Notes: generated by a model not told the origin, from the sequence alone. Positions 1 through 8,612 are shown, numbered from the stretch's first letter. The stretch is DNA of 64,000 nt from Hyphomicrobium facile (GCF_900116175.1 NZ_FPCH01000001.1:684501-748500); one strand, 5' to 3'. Numbers and translations: made by a program.

Positions 1-1944
1 CTCGAGCCCGTTGTCGATATCGACGCTGCGCAGTTGCCGGATTCAACTCTCGTTTATGAAGAAGCGGGCAGCAACGTCATCTTTCGCACGCGTATCGAAT
101 CCGGTTCGACGGCTTCCGCGTTCGAGGATGCCGAAGTCGTGGAGGCCGAATTCCGATTTGGCCGTCATACTGCGGTAACGATGGAGCTGCGGTCTATCCT
201 CGCGGACTACGATCCAAGCGACGGAAGACTCACCGTCCACCAATCGACCCAAACGCCTTACCAGTTCCATGATATCTATGCGCGCCACTTCGGGCTTTCG
301 GAAGCCCATGTTCGCGTGGTTGCGCCGGATGTCGGCGGATCGTTCGGAATGAAGCTCCACCTCTATCACGAGGACATGGCAGTCGTCGGCGCCAGCATTC
401 TTACCGGCCGACCGGTCAAATTCACTGCTGACCGCATGGAGTCCTTTCTTACCGATATCCATGCGCGCGATCACCGCGTCCGCGCCCGGCTCGCAATATC
501 TGCAGACGGCATGTTTCGCGGTATCGAGGTCGACGATGTTACCGGAGTTGGCCCCTTTTCGGCGTACCCGCGCACGAGCGTCGTGGAAGGCAATCAGGTT
601 GTTCGCCTCATCGGAGCAGCTTACCGCCTTAAGGACTACCGCGCCGACCTGACGGTTGTGGCGCAGAACAAGACACAGATGAGCCAGTACCGCGCCGTCG
701 GACATCCGATCGCTTGTGCGGTTACCGAACGCCTCGTGGATCTCGCAGGAGCCAGAGTCGGACTTGACCCATTCGAAATCCGGCGCCGCAACTACGTGAC
801 GCAAGACATGTATCCCCACAAGACGCCGAGCGGGTACAGCTTCGAGCGCCTTTCCTTGGAGGAGTGCCTCGATAAACTCCATGAGGCGATGGACTACGAA
901 GCTCTTCGCAAAGACCAAGCCCGGCTGCGTGAAGCAGGAATACATCGCGGGATCGGGATCGCCACATACGTCGAGATAACAAATCCCTCGCCGGCGTTCT
1001 ACGGGGTGGGCGGCGCCCATATTTCTGCGCAAGACGGTTGCGTGCTGAAAGTGACGTCATCCGGCGGAATCCAGTGCCTGATCAGTCTCTCTGAGCTCGG
1101 ACAGGGAGCGGAGGCGATTGTTGGCCAGATCGTCGCCGAAGGCGTTGGCATCAATCCCAATCTTGTCCGTGTCATCACCGGCGATACCGACATGACGCCT
1201 GTGGGTGGAGCGACCTGGGCCTGCCGTGGCGCGGGGATCGGCGGCGAGACTGCACTACAGGCCAGTAAGAAGCTCAAGGGACGGATACTCGAGATCGCTG
1301 GTGCGATTCTGCAATGCTCTCCGGGCAAGCTCGACATCAGCGACGGCCAGATTCTAGACCAGGGCGGAAACATCCGCATGAGTCTCGGCGAGCTCGCCAA
1401 TCTCGCGTACTTTCGCTCGGACTTGCTCCCCAAGGGAATCCAACCCGAACTGACGGTGGCGCATCATTATGCACCGAGCGGATATCCCTTCGCCTTTACG
1501 AACGGTATCCACGGCAGCCTCGTGGAGGTCGACGTCGAAACCGGGTTTGTGAAGATCCTCAAGCACTGGGTGATCGAGGATTGCGGTAGGATCCTCAACC
1601 CGCTGCTCGTAGACGAGCAGATTCGCGGCGGTGTCGTGCAGGGATTGGGTGCTGCGTTCTTCGAGGAATGCCTCTACAGCAAGTCTGGGCAACTGCTGAA
1701 CGGCTCCATGGCGGACTACCTGGTGCCGATGGCATGCGAGATGCCCGACATCGTCATTGGCCATGTCGAGACACCGACGCAGGACACCGAGCTTGGCGCG
1801 AAGGGATGCGGCGAGGCCGGAACGGCGGCTGCGTCAGGTGCAGCTCTCAACGCTGTGAACGATGCCCTGTCGCCATTCAAAGCTTCCATCACGCAGCTCC
1901 CGATGACGCCCGAACGCATCCTCAAAGCGCTGCGTGTCGTTTGA
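1..1944 (+). CDS. Molybdenum hydroxylase (xanthine/CO dehydrogenase family) large, molybdopterin-binding subunit, 5' truncated
   Basis: The frame is open from base 1, so the true start lies before the window; 647 residues are visible of the 750-800 usual for the family. The protein is the catalytic subunit of a xanthine dehydrogenase/CoxL-type enzyme, which hydroxylates its substrate at a molybdenum-cytosine or molybdopterin cofactor. Visible family signatures are GGSFGMK near residues 112-118 and GAKGCGEAGT near 599-608, where Glu605 would be the catalytic base at molybdenum. The CoxL form I active loop (AYxCSFR) is absent; the equivalent stretch reads SQYRAVGHP, so this is not a classical CO dehydrogenase and the substrate is unknown. 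A CoxG-like gene follows after 53 bases, probably in one operon. The FAD and iron-sulphur subunits are not in view. Confidence 0.9.
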   Translation, partial: LEPVVDIDAAQLPDSTLVYEEAGSNVIFRTRIESGSTASAFEDAEVVEAEFRFGRHTAVTMELRSILADYDPSDGRLTVHQSTQTPYQFHDIYARHFGLSEAHVRVVAPDVGGSFGMKLHLYHEDMAVVGASILTGRPVKFTADRMESFLTDIHARDHRVRARLAISADGMFRGIEVDDVTGVGPFSAYPRTSVVEGNQVVRLIGAAYRLKDYRADLTVVAQNKTQMSQYRAVGHPIACAVTERLVDLAGARVGLDPFEIRRRNYVTQDMYPHKTPSGYSFERLSLEECLDKLHEAMDYEALRKDQARLREAGIHRGIGIATYVEITNPSPAFYGVGGAHISAQDGCVLKVTSSGGIQCLISLSELGQGAEAIVGQIVAEGVGINPNLVRVITGDTDMTPVGGATWACRGAGIGGETALQASKKLKGRILEIAGAILQCSPGKLDISDGQILDQGGNIRMSLGELANLAYFRSDLLPKGIQPELTVAHHYAPSGYPFAFTNGIHGSLVEVDVETGFVKILKHWVIEDCGRILNPLLVDEQIRGGVVQGLGAAFFEECLYSKSGQLLNGSMADYLVPMACEMPDIVIGHVETPTQDTELGAKGCGEAGTAAASGAALNAVNDALSPFKASITQLPMTPERILKALRVV

Positions 1945-1997
1945 AGCGATCGACGATGAACTCGAACATCCATCCGCCAGCCTAGGAAGACACCGCA

Positions 1998-2501
1998 ATG
2001 GACATAACTGGCACGTACCGGATTTCCGCCCGCCGCGAGGTCGTGTGGGCAGCATTGAACGATCCGGAAACGCTTGCCCGCTGCATTCCCGGCTGCAAGG
2101 AGCTAGACGCGAAATCTCCGGAGGAGATGGCCGCAAAAGTCGCCCTTAAGATCGGGCCTGTTTCGGCGACCTTCGCCGGAACTGTGCGGTTCGAGGACAT
2201 CGTGGCGCCCGCGGGCTACACCCTTGTCGGACAAGGTAACGGCGGCCTTGCCGGCTTCGCCAAAGGCCGCGCAGTGGTGCGTCTGACAGACGAGGGCACA
2301 GACACGATTCTTACCTACGATGCGAAAGCCGACTTGGCCGGTAAGATCGCATCGTTGGGCAGCCGCCTCATCCAATCGACAACCCGAAAACTTGCGGACC
2401 AGTTTTTCGCCAAGTTTGCCGAAACGCTCGGAATTGCTTCGGCAGTCTCCGATCAATCCGAGACGGCGGATGCGGCCGATCAGGAAGCACATTCAACCTA
2501 G
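1998..2501 (+). CDS. CoxG-like SRPBCC protein (carbon monoxide dehydrogenase subunit G family)
   Basis: The 167-residue protein begins MDITGTYRISARREVVWAAL and contains the CoxG core: a conserved PGCKEL stretch near residues 34-39, alternating strands, and a C-terminal helix with NP-rich residues about 105-145. In CO dehydrogenase clusters CoxG is thought to recruit the enzyme to the membrane or help deliver the cofactor; it is not a catalytic subunit. It lies 53 bases downstream of a molybdenum hydroxylase large subunit on the same strand, the usual arrangement. The tail after residue 150 is acidic and low in complexity. Family assignment is firm, but the exact role is inferred from neighbours. 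Confidence 0.85.
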   Translation: MDITGTYRISARREVVWAALNDPETLARCIPGCKELDAKSPEEMAAKVALKIGPVSATFAGTVRFEDIVAPAGYTLVGQGNGGLAGFAKGRAVVRLTDEGTDTILTYDAKADLAGKIASLGSRLIQSTTRKLADQFFAKFAETLGIASAVSDQSETADAADQEAHST

Positions 2502-2558
2502 ACCCATGCGGGTATCCGCGTGGGCGGTGAGCATATACGAAAACCAAAGGAGAACTCG

Positions 2559-2921
2559 ATGACGGTCAATGTACAAGCCAACGCAGCAAAGTGGGATGAC
2601 ACATTCAATCAGGGCGACACAGCAGGTCTTGGCAGTTTCTATGCCGCCGAAGGCTTAGTCATTCCCGCCGGCGGCGCGCCGGTCGCCGGGCCCGCTGCAA
2701 TCGGAAAATTCTTTGCTGATCTTCGGTCGAAAGGCTTTTCCAATCACAAGATCAGCGTAGATAGCGTTATCGACAAGGGCGATACCGTCGTCGCTTCTGG
2801 AAAATGGCAACTGACCGGGCCCGGAGAAGGCGGCGCGCCGCAACAGTACGGTGGAAACTGGGTCAATGTCCTCGGTCGCAACGGCGACCGCTGGGATATC
2901 CTGCTTCACACGTGGAACTGA
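2559..2921 (+). CDS. SnoaL-like/NTF2-fold protein (ketosteroid isomerase homologue)
   Basis: The start at 2559 is chosen because AAAGGAGAA lies just upstream (2545-2553); an open frame continues upstream to 2520 but lacks such a site. The 120-residue product has the NTF2-like pattern: a helical N-terminus (NAAKWDDTFNQGD), a Tyr-containing strand (SFYAAEGLVIPAGGAPVAG), then a helix and a sheet ending WDILLHTWN. Proteins of this fold act as small isomerases, hydratases or ligand binders. It follows coxG by 57 bases and may share its transcript, but no substrate can be deduced. A perfect 11-bp hairpin follows the gene. Confidence 0.75.
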   Translation: MTVNVQANAAKWDDTFNQGDTAGLGSFYAAEGLVIPAGGAPVAGPAAIGKFFADLRSKGFSNHKISVDSVIDKGDTVVASGKWQLTGPGEGGAPQQYGGNWVNVLGRNGDRWDILLHTWN

Positions 2922-2936
2922 GCGGATTCCGCTCAG

Positions 2937-2967
2937 CGGATGAGCGCACGCTTTTGGCGCTCATCCG
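2937..2967 (+). terminator. Hairpin after the NTF2-like gene
   Basis: CGGATGAGCGC (2937-2947) and GCGCTCATCCG (2957-2967) form a perfect 11-bp stem around a 9-base loop containing TTTT. No uridine tract follows, so termination is plausible but unproven. The position is between the NTF2-like gene and the tautomerase gene. Confidence 0.5.
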
Positions 2968-3027
2968 TTGCGGAGGGAGCCCCAGCCCAGCACGGCCTCG
3001 TCGCCGTGCCGCCGTCGGAGGTGTTCT

Positions 3028-3543
3028 ATGCCAGGAAAACTTTTAACACGGCGCGAAACAATTGCCGGTGCTGCTGCTACGGCGGTAATCGGAACTTTGT
3101 CGTCGAGCATCAGTCACGCAGGCGAAACATCATTCGTTGCCCAGGAAGATCACATGCCTTTACTTCGATTTGAACTCTATGAGGGTCGCAGCGACCAGGA
3201 GCTGAAAACACTTCTCGATACTGCGCACCGCGTCATGGTGGAATCATTCAAGGTCCCAGAACGCGATCGCTACCAGATCGTCAATGAGCATCGTCCGTCG
3301 CGGATGATCGCCGAGGACACCGGACTGAATATTCCTCGCAGCAACAACTTCGTGATGATTCAGATCACGACTCGTCCGCGCACGCGGCAAATGAAGGAAA
3401 CGTTCTATCGACGTATGGTGGAGGAGCTTGAGAAACACTGCGGCGTTGCACCGTCCGATGTCATGATGAGCTTCGTCACCAACACGGATGAAGATTGGTC
3501 CTTTGGGCTCGGGCGTGCGCAGTTTTTGACTAAGGAGCTGTGA
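3028..3543 (+). CDS. Tautomerase family protein (malonate semialdehyde decarboxylase-like) with a possible Tat-type leader
   Basis: Residues from MPLLRFELYEGRSDQELK onward match the Tautomerase_2 / malonate-semialdehyde-decarboxylase-like family, including the C-terminal NTDEDWSFGLGRAQF signature. Family members use the proline after the initiator Met as catalytic base. Here the frame begins upstream at 3028 with a clear GGAGGT site (3016-3021) and encodes LLTRRETIAGAAATAVIGTL, a twin-arginine-like leader with a possible SHA|GE cleavage site. An internal ATG at 3154 would give the canonical 129-residue enzyme with Pro1 and has AGGAAG five bases upstream. The start therefore decides both location and activity: 3028 gives an exported protein with buried Pro, 3154 a cytosolic active tautomerase. 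Both may be used. Confidence 0.75.
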   Translation: MPGKLLTRRETIAGAAATAVIGTLSSSISHAGETSFVAQEDHMPLLRFELYEGRSDQELKTLLDTAHRVMVESFKVPERDRYQIVNEHRPSRMIAEDTGLNIPRSNNFVMIQITTRPRTRQMKETFYRRMVEELEKHCGVAPSDVMMSFVTNTDEDWSFGLGRAQFLTKEL

Positions 3544-3610
3544 GTTGCCTCGCTCTTAGCGCTTCGCTGAAGCCGTTAGGCGAGTGACCGGATGAAGCCG
3601 GCGAGAGGGC

Positions 3611-3639
3611 GTGGCTCGGGACCAGGGGGTCCGAGCCAC
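3611..3639. terminator. Hairpin between the convergent tautomerase and malic enzyme genes
   Basis: GTGGCTCGG (3611-3619) and CCGAGCCAC (3631-3639) form a perfect 9-bp stem with an 11-base loop. It lies 11 bases past the malic enzyme stop and 68 bases past the tautomerase stop, so it could serve either transcript. There is no T-tract. Confidence 0.5.
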
Positions 3640-3649
3640 GAGTGCGGGA

Positions 3650-5317
3650 TCAGTAGTGGGGCTTATAAAGCTGGCCTTCGATCCAGCTCCGGATGTCGTT
3701 GGGTCGCGGCGCCGTGGCGAGCCCGCTATCGAACATATACTCGGCGACCTTCACGGCAGTGCTGACCTCGACGGACTGAATGTCGGCCTGCGAGGGATAG
3801 AGCCTGCCGAGCGCGCGCTGCGCCGGCGTGACCTGGTCGGCCAATGCTCGCGCAGCGACGATGAAGACCTCGTCGTTGATGCGAGTCGGGCGCGCGGCGT
3901 AGGCGGCCAAGCCGACGGCTGGGAAAATGTAGAAGTTGTTGGCCTGGCCCGGGTGGAAGGTCTCGCCGTCGATGGTCACATCGGGGAACTGGACGCCGGC
4001 CGCATACAGCGCGCGGCCCTTCGACCACCGGTAGGCTTCCTCCGCCGTGCATTCCGCCTTCTCGGTCGGATTCGAAAGCGCAAAGATAATCGGCCTCTTG
4101 TTGAGGCGGCTCATCGCATCCACGACCGTCTGATCGAATGCGCCACCCGACGTGCTGACTCCAATCAGCGCCGTCGGCCTGAAGGCCTCGATAACCTCGA
4201 CGAGGTCTGTCGACGGTTTGGCCGGATGAGCGTAGACCTGCTGCGACGGTGAGAGATCCCTCCGGCCAGGTTCGAGAAGTCCATGGATGTCGAACAGCGA
4301 GATCCGCTTGCGCGCTTCCGCGATGGATAGCCCTTCCTTGACCATCGCCGAAACAAGCAGATTGGCGATGCCGATGCCTGCGGAGCCGGCGCCGAGGAAT
4401 AGGATGCGCTGATCGGAGATTTTTCCATTGAGGATCTGCAGCGCTGTCTCGAGGCCAGCAAGGGTAACGCTTGCGGTGCCCTGAATATCATCGTTGTAGC
4501 AGAGAACCTTGTCGCGATATCTGGCGAGCATGCGGATCGCATCCGTGCCCTTCCAGTCCTCGAAATGGATGCAGCAGTCCGGGAAGACCTCCTGTACGGC
4601 TTCAACGAATTCATCGACGAACTCATCGAGTTCGGCGTCCGGTGGCGGGAGCTGTCGCAAGCCTAGATAGAACGGATCGGCGCGCAGCGCGCTGTTGGTC
4701 GTCCCGATGTCGATGAGGATCGGAAGCAGACATTGAGGCGGCACGCTCGCGCAGGCGGTATAGAGCTGAAGCTTGCCGATCGGTATGCCCATGCCGTTGG
4801 CGCCGATGTCGCCCAGGCCGAGAATGCGACCGCCTGTCGAAACGCAGATGAAGCGCACATCCTTTACCGGCCAATTACGAAGCACCTCCCGGATGCGCCC
4901 CTTGTGACGTAGCGAAACATACATCCCGTGAGTACGGCGGAAGATCTCGTCGAACTTTGTGCAAGCTTCGGCAATTGTCGGATCGTACAAAATCGGAATG
5001 AAGCGGACGGGATCTGACATCACGACCTTGTAGAAGAGCGTTTGATTGCGGTCGTTAAGGTCGATCAGATAGATGTATCGTTCGAGGTCCGTTGCTTTGC
5101 GTTCGAGATGGCGGAGCACCCGCGCGACTTGCCGGTCGATATTCTCGACTGAAACGGGCAGCAGGCCGTCGAGCCCAAGTGCGGTGCGTTCCTCATCGGT
5201 GAAGGCCGTGCTTTTGTTGAGGGCAGGATCATGAAGCACGGAAGCACCCGAGCCTGGGGTCGCTTCCAGCTGCGAAGGCTTAAGCTCTGCGAATGCGGAC
5301 GTTTGTCTGCGGACCAT
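3650..5317 (-). CDS. maeA: NAD-type malic enzyme
   Basis: The 555-residue protein is a full-length single-domain malic enzyme of the SfcA/MaeA type (about 560 residues), which oxidatively decarboxylates malate to pyruvate in the cytosol. Seen motifs are GMYVSLRHKGRI (131-142), the CYNDDIQGTA metal/substrate motif (273-282) and the dinucleotide fold ILFLGAGSAGIGIANLL (305-321). There is no C-terminal phosphotransacetylase domain, unlike the MaeB type common in Rhizobiales. The ATG at 5317 follows a GGGAG site. The gene stands alone, convergent with the tautomerase gene. NAD versus NADP preference is inferred from family only. Confidence 0.93.
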   Translation of the reverse strand: MVRRQTSAFAELKPSQLEATPGSGASVLHDPALNKSTAFTDEERTALGLDGLLPVSVENIDRQVARVLRHLERKATDLERYIYLIDLNDRNQTLFYKVVMSDPVRFIPILYDPTIAEACTKFDEIFRRTHGMYVSLRHKGRIREVLRNWPVKDVRFICVSTGGRILGLGDIGANGMGIPIGKLQLYTACASVPPQCLLPILIDIGTTNSALRADPFYLGLRQLPPPDAELDEFVDEFVEAVQEVFPDCCIHFEDWKGTDAIRMLARYRDKVLCYNDDIQGTASVTLAGLETALQILNGKISDQRILFLGAGSAGIGIANLLVSAMVKEGLSIAEARKRISLFDIHGLLEPGRRDLSPSQQVYAHPAKPSTDLVEVIEAFRPTALIGVSTSGGAFDQTVVDAMSRLNKRPIIFALSNPTEKAECTAEEAYRWSKGRALYAAGVQFPDVTIDGETFHPGQANNFYIFPAVGLAAYAARPTRINDEVFIVAARALADQVTPAQRALGRLYPSQADIQSVEVSTAVKVAEYMFDSGLATAPRPNDIRSWIEGQLYKPHY

Positions 5318-5614
5318 GGCTCAGGCTCCCGTGATGATCTTCGACTGCCGCTGCTTCGGATCAGCCCGATCAGCTGCAGCGATCATCAACCGGGGCGGGG
5401 GCGGAGGGGCGCCATTGAATATGGCTTTAGAACGTGAAGCATAAAAAATTTTCTAATGGGAATTCGGGCTCGTGACCGTGGCCAGCACTTCGGGCCGGCT
5501 TCCGGCCGCTCGGAGAGCCTCTTTCGGCCCGCAGTGATGCAAGTTGCTACGAATTCGCAAAACTCGTTGCGATTTCGGGAGAGCGCGCTGATTGAGCTGA
5601 GCCATTTAAATCCG

Positions 5615-5688
5615 TGGAGCGGGCGAAGGGAATCGAACCCTCGTATGCAGCTTGGGAAGCTGCCGTTCTACCATTGAACTACGCCCGC
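5615..5688 (-). tRNA. tRNA-Gly (anticodon CCC)
   Basis: Read on the minus strand, this is a 74-base cloverleaf including an encoded CCA. The acceptor GCGGGCG (5682-5688) pairs with CGCCCGC, the anticodon stem is GCAGC/GCTGC around the loop TTCCCAA, and the T-loop is TTCGATT. The central three loop bases are CCC, reading GGG codons. All stems pair. Confidence 0.95.
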
Positions 5689-5846
5689 GATCCGGAAGCC
5701 GCGTTTTGACACTTTCTGGACGTTCCTGCAACCGCTTCGGAACGCGCACGCGCAGGCCACGGATGGGCGTCGTGCTCTCGCTTCGATCTAGGATCGTGTC
5801 AGAATTTGTAGCTCGTGCCAAACAGGACTGCTTGGAGCGTACTCAA

Positions 5847-5979
5847 ATGGGTAACCGCATGGGCGATGAGGCCATGCAACTCTCGGACCCCGGTGTGTTT
5901 GGTCGACCGAGGGGCCACGCAGGTGACCAACCAGATCACTGCCGAGGCGTTGCACCCGTATCCGCATGACCTCGTTTGA
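5847..5979 (+). pseudogene. Decayed fragment of an aldo/keto reductase gene
   Basis: The stretch encodes NRMGDEAMQL-DPGVFG, then, after a deletion and frame change, TQVTNQITAEALHPYPHDLV followed at once by a stop. These match two separated segments of the intact aldo/keto reductase at 7600-8463: NRMGYGAMQLAGPGVFG and HVTNQIICEALHPYPDDLV. The roughly 45 residues between them, which hold the DTSDYYG active-site segment, are missing, and nothing after PDDLV remains. It cannot encode a functional enzyme. It is best read as the relic of a duplicated or displaced copy in the same orientation. Confidence 0.85.
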
Positions 5980-6073
5980 GGCCGGACGAAATGCGGTTCG
6001 GCTTGCGAATCGTTCAATTGACGATATGCCAATCGGACGGGGATTTTCCGCCAATAAGAAAAGTGAGGGTTCA

Positions 6074-6535
6074 ATGGCTAAGTTCGCGCTCGCTGCTCTA
6101 TTCCTAGCCGGCGCTTCAGCCATTGCGTGGGCCGATCAAACCGCCACCCTTCCGGACGGGCGTCAGGTCCTGCTCAAAGAGAACGGCACCTACGAAATTC
6201 AAGCTTCCGGTAACAGCGGGTCGGGAGGTGATGCCTATACGGATTTGAACCTTGTCGATGTGAAAGTCGACATGAAGGAACTCGAGAACCAACGAATTCG
6301 AACTTCGGGTAAGGGGATGCTCGTCGGTAATATGTTTATCCTGACCGAAGCTTCGACGGCGATCGATTCGAATGGCGTCATGGTCGATATCTCGAAACTT
6401 CCGCGTGAAATGAGGAAATGGGTCGTCACAAATTGCGCACAGGGTGGTTGCCGCGCGACTATCGAGGGAGAAGTGCGTAGCGACATCAGCGGCTTTATGC
6501 CGGGTATCTTGGCGCACTCCGTGAAACCTAACTAG
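6074..6535 (+). CDS. Secreted protein of unknown function with DUF3157-like N-terminal strand motif
   Basis: The start at 6074 gives a signal peptide (MAKFALAALFLAGASAIAWA) with cleavage expected before DQTATLPDGR; the upstream open frame overlaps the reductase relic and is not favoured. The mature part starts ATLPDGRQVLLKENGTYEI, a short strand motif seen in small periplasmic proteins in which a parameter is written as a product of gene-specific LPDGR..LxxDGTW repeats. A later Cys pair (TNCAQGGC) could form a disulphide. The protein is 153 residues. It faces the lipoprotein gene at 6586-7305. No function is assigned, and the family label is tentative. Confidence 0.7.
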   Translation: MAKFALAALFLAGASAIAWADQTATLPDGRQVLLKENGTYEIQASGNSGSGGDAYTDLNLVDVKVDMKELENQRIRTSGKGMLVGNMFILTEASTAIDSNGVMVDISKLPREMRKWVVTNCAQGGCRATIEGEVRSDISGFMPGILAHSVKPN

Positions 6536-6585
6536 GCTGCGAGTAAGGCTCCGGCCAGCCCTTCCGACGCAACGCATCTCGTCTT

Positions 6586-7305
6586 CTAGCCAAGGAACTT
6601 ACGTTTTAATTTGATGTACCACGGTTCTGAATAAATGACGTCGGCTTGGACTTGGAAGGGCCTCGAAGCTCCTGGGCCGATGAGCCCCAGCAAAGGAATC
6701 TTCCAAATGGCCTTTGTTTGGTCCGGCACTCCTTCTCCGTTATGATTTTCAATCCGGAGACCTGAAATAGCGATCGAAATGAAACGGTTTGCGAACATCG
6801 CCGTTGCGATGGAGGATGCTATTTGGTCCTCGGGCTTGTCTGAATTGAAGGGGCTATCCTTACTTGGCGTCAGGGTGGCGGCAATTCTGTAGGCGTCGGC
6901 GCTCGGTAGCTTTTCGATTGACAAAGTTGGCCCGTCGGGTTGCCGCTCCTTTAGACTTGCGAAAGCCGCCACAGGATCGGATAGCTCAACCTCTAATGTG
7001 CAAGTGAACATGCCAGATCGCTGGCCGGGCGTGGACTTTACTGACTTTACTCCTTTGGGCCGTTCTGTGTCAGGTATCGCCTCCCCACACTTGTTCATCA
7101 TGTCGATCGGAGACTGACCATCCTTTTGGAAATTCGGGTTTGCAGCAATGGCCATCAATTCTGCAGAGATCGCAAATTCCAATTTTAGGTTAGCCTCTCC
7201 CTTTTCATTGAAGTTGGCGGCCGTATCTATTTCGAAGCATCCAGCCAGGAGGCAGCATATTGCTATTGGCAACAGAGCTGCCGGTTTTCTCGATGCCCAG
7301 AACAT
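6586..7305 (-). CDS. Lipoprotein of unknown function
   Basis: The 239-residue product starts MFWASRKPAALLPIAICCLLAGCFE; LLAGC is a good lipobox with Cys at residue 23, so the mature protein should be lipid-anchored in a cell-envelope membrane. The rest is a soluble domain with two further cysteines (NKCGEA, FTCTLEV) that could pair, and a C-terminal basic patch (YIKLKRKFLG). It resembles the LppM-type lipoproteins in the opening phrase FEIDTAANFNEKGEANLKLEF, but this is a loose likeness. GC content is visibly lower than in neighbouring genes. It stands alone. Confidence 0.75.
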   Translation of the reverse strand: MFWASRKPAALLPIAICCLLAGCFEIDTAANFNEKGEANLKLEFAISAELMAIAANPNFQKDGQSPIDMMNKCGEAIPDTERPKGVKSVKSTPGQRSGMFTCTLEVELSDPVAAFASLKERQPDGPTLSIEKLPSADAYRIAATLTPSKDSPFNSDKPEDQIASSIATAMFANRFISIAISGLRIENHNGEGVPDQTKAIWKIPLLGLIGPGASRPFQVQADVIYSEPWYIKLKRKFLG

Positions 7306-7599
7306 TTAGCCCCCGCAAATGGCGTCATGCGATTATAGATCCAATATGATTGATATCTTCGACTCTGCTCTGTCAATCGAGCATTAGGGATGCGGGCTAT
7401 TCTTATGAGCGTCATGGTCGCTGGGATTGGTGGCGCCGCGCGGTGATCATCTGCGTTCGGAATTGACTAGTCGCGCGGCCTTCCTACTTAACTGGGAAGC
7501 GCGCGGCATCGCGCGCCAACAGCCGCGAAATTGCGGTGCAGGGCCAGCGACAGTCTTCGCCGGCTCGCCGCGTTTGAACGAAGCCCCGGAGTCCTTGCC

Positions 7600-8463
7600 A
7601 TGACCGACATCACCGCCGCCGGCTCTTTCACTTTGGGAGACCGCACCGTGAACCGCATGGGCTACGGCGCTATGCAACTCGCAGGGCCGGGTGTGTTCGG
7701 TCCGCCGAAGGATCGCGATGCGGCGATTGCCGTTTTGCGAGCGGCTGTCGCGTCAGGAGTCAATCATATCGACACCAGCGATTATTACGGGCCGCACGTG
7801 ACGAACCAGATCATCTGCGAGGCGCTTCATCCTTATCCGGATGACCTCGTGATCGTGACCAAAATCGGCGCCGTGCGAGGAGATGACGGCTCATGGCTTC
7901 CGGCGCGCAGGCCGACCGACATCAAGCAGGCGGTTCATGACAACCTTCGGAACCTCAAGCTCGACAGGCTCGACGTCGTCAACCTTCGGCTCGGCGGCTT
8001 TGATCGGCCAATCGAGGGGCCGCTCGAGGCGGAGCTGGAAGCGCTGGCCGAACTCCAGCGGCAAGGGCTCGTCCGCCAGATCGGCCTCAGCAACGTGACC
8101 TCCGGACAGCTCAAGCAGGCTCATACTTTCGCGGACATCGTCTGCGTGCAGAATCTCTACAACCTTGTCCATCGTGAAGATGACGCTCTGTTGGACGAAT
8201 TGGAGAGCCTCGGCATCGCCTACGTGCCGTTCTTCCCGCTCGGCGGCTTCACGCCGATCCAGTCGTCGAGGCTGTCGGACATCGCGACCGAGCTCGGGGC
8301 GACGCCGATGCAGGTCGCGCTCGCGTGGCTGCTGCGTCGTGGGCCACATATTCTGTTGATCCCGGGCACTGGGTCGGTGGCGCATCTGCTCGAGAATTTG
8401 GCGGCCGCCGAACTCAAATTATCGGACGAGGTGGTCGCGCGGCTGGACATGATCAACGTGTGA
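7600..8463 (+). CDS. Aldo/keto reductase family oxidoreductase
   Basis: The ATG at 7600 begins MTDITAAGSFTLGDRTVNRM; upstream residues in the same frame do not look coding. The 287-residue (beta/alpha)8 protein carries the family Asp/Tyr segment HIDTSDYYG and the Lys segment VIVTKIG, and ends with the coenzyme-binding VALAWLLRRGPHILLIPGTGS. It is expected to use NADPH to reduce aldehydes or ketones. The strand that usually ends in the tetrad His reads LDVVNLRLGG, so that His appears to be replaced; this is typical of a subset of bacterial members. A broken relative of this gene lies 1.6 kb upstream (5847-5979). Confidence 0.9.
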   Translation: MTDITAAGSFTLGDRTVNRMGYGAMQLAGPGVFGPPKDRDAAIAVLRAAVASGVNHIDTSDYYGPHVTNQIICEALHPYPDDLVIVTKIGAVRGDDGSWLPARRPTDIKQAVHDNLRNLKLDRLDVVNLRLGGFDRPIEGPLEAELEALAELQRQGLVRQIGLSNVTSGQLKQAHTFADIVCVQNLYNLVHREDDALLDELESLGIAYVPFFPLGGFTPIQSSRLSDIATELGATPMQVALAWLLRRGPHILLIPGTGSVAHLLENLAAAELKLSDEVVARLDMINV

Positions 8464-8612
8464 ACGCCGCTCATCCGTTGGTTAACTCAGGTTTATCGCA
8501 CCGCGCGGATGTCAAGTTTAGATTGAGGCGGGGTGCCGCGGCGCAAATCCGCTGCAAAATTGTCAAACTTGCACGTGCACGACCGAATGAAATTCTCGGG
8601 AGGCCGCGAAAA

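Noticed and set aside
43..1032. A 329-codon minus-strand frame opposite the molybdenum hydroxylase
   Set aside because: The plus strand encodes conserved cofactor motifs across the same bases.
5652..5969. A 105-codon plus-strand frame across the tRNA-Gly and reductase relic
   Set aside because: It runs antisense through the tRNA and joins relic segments by chance; the relic itself is out of frame after the deletion.
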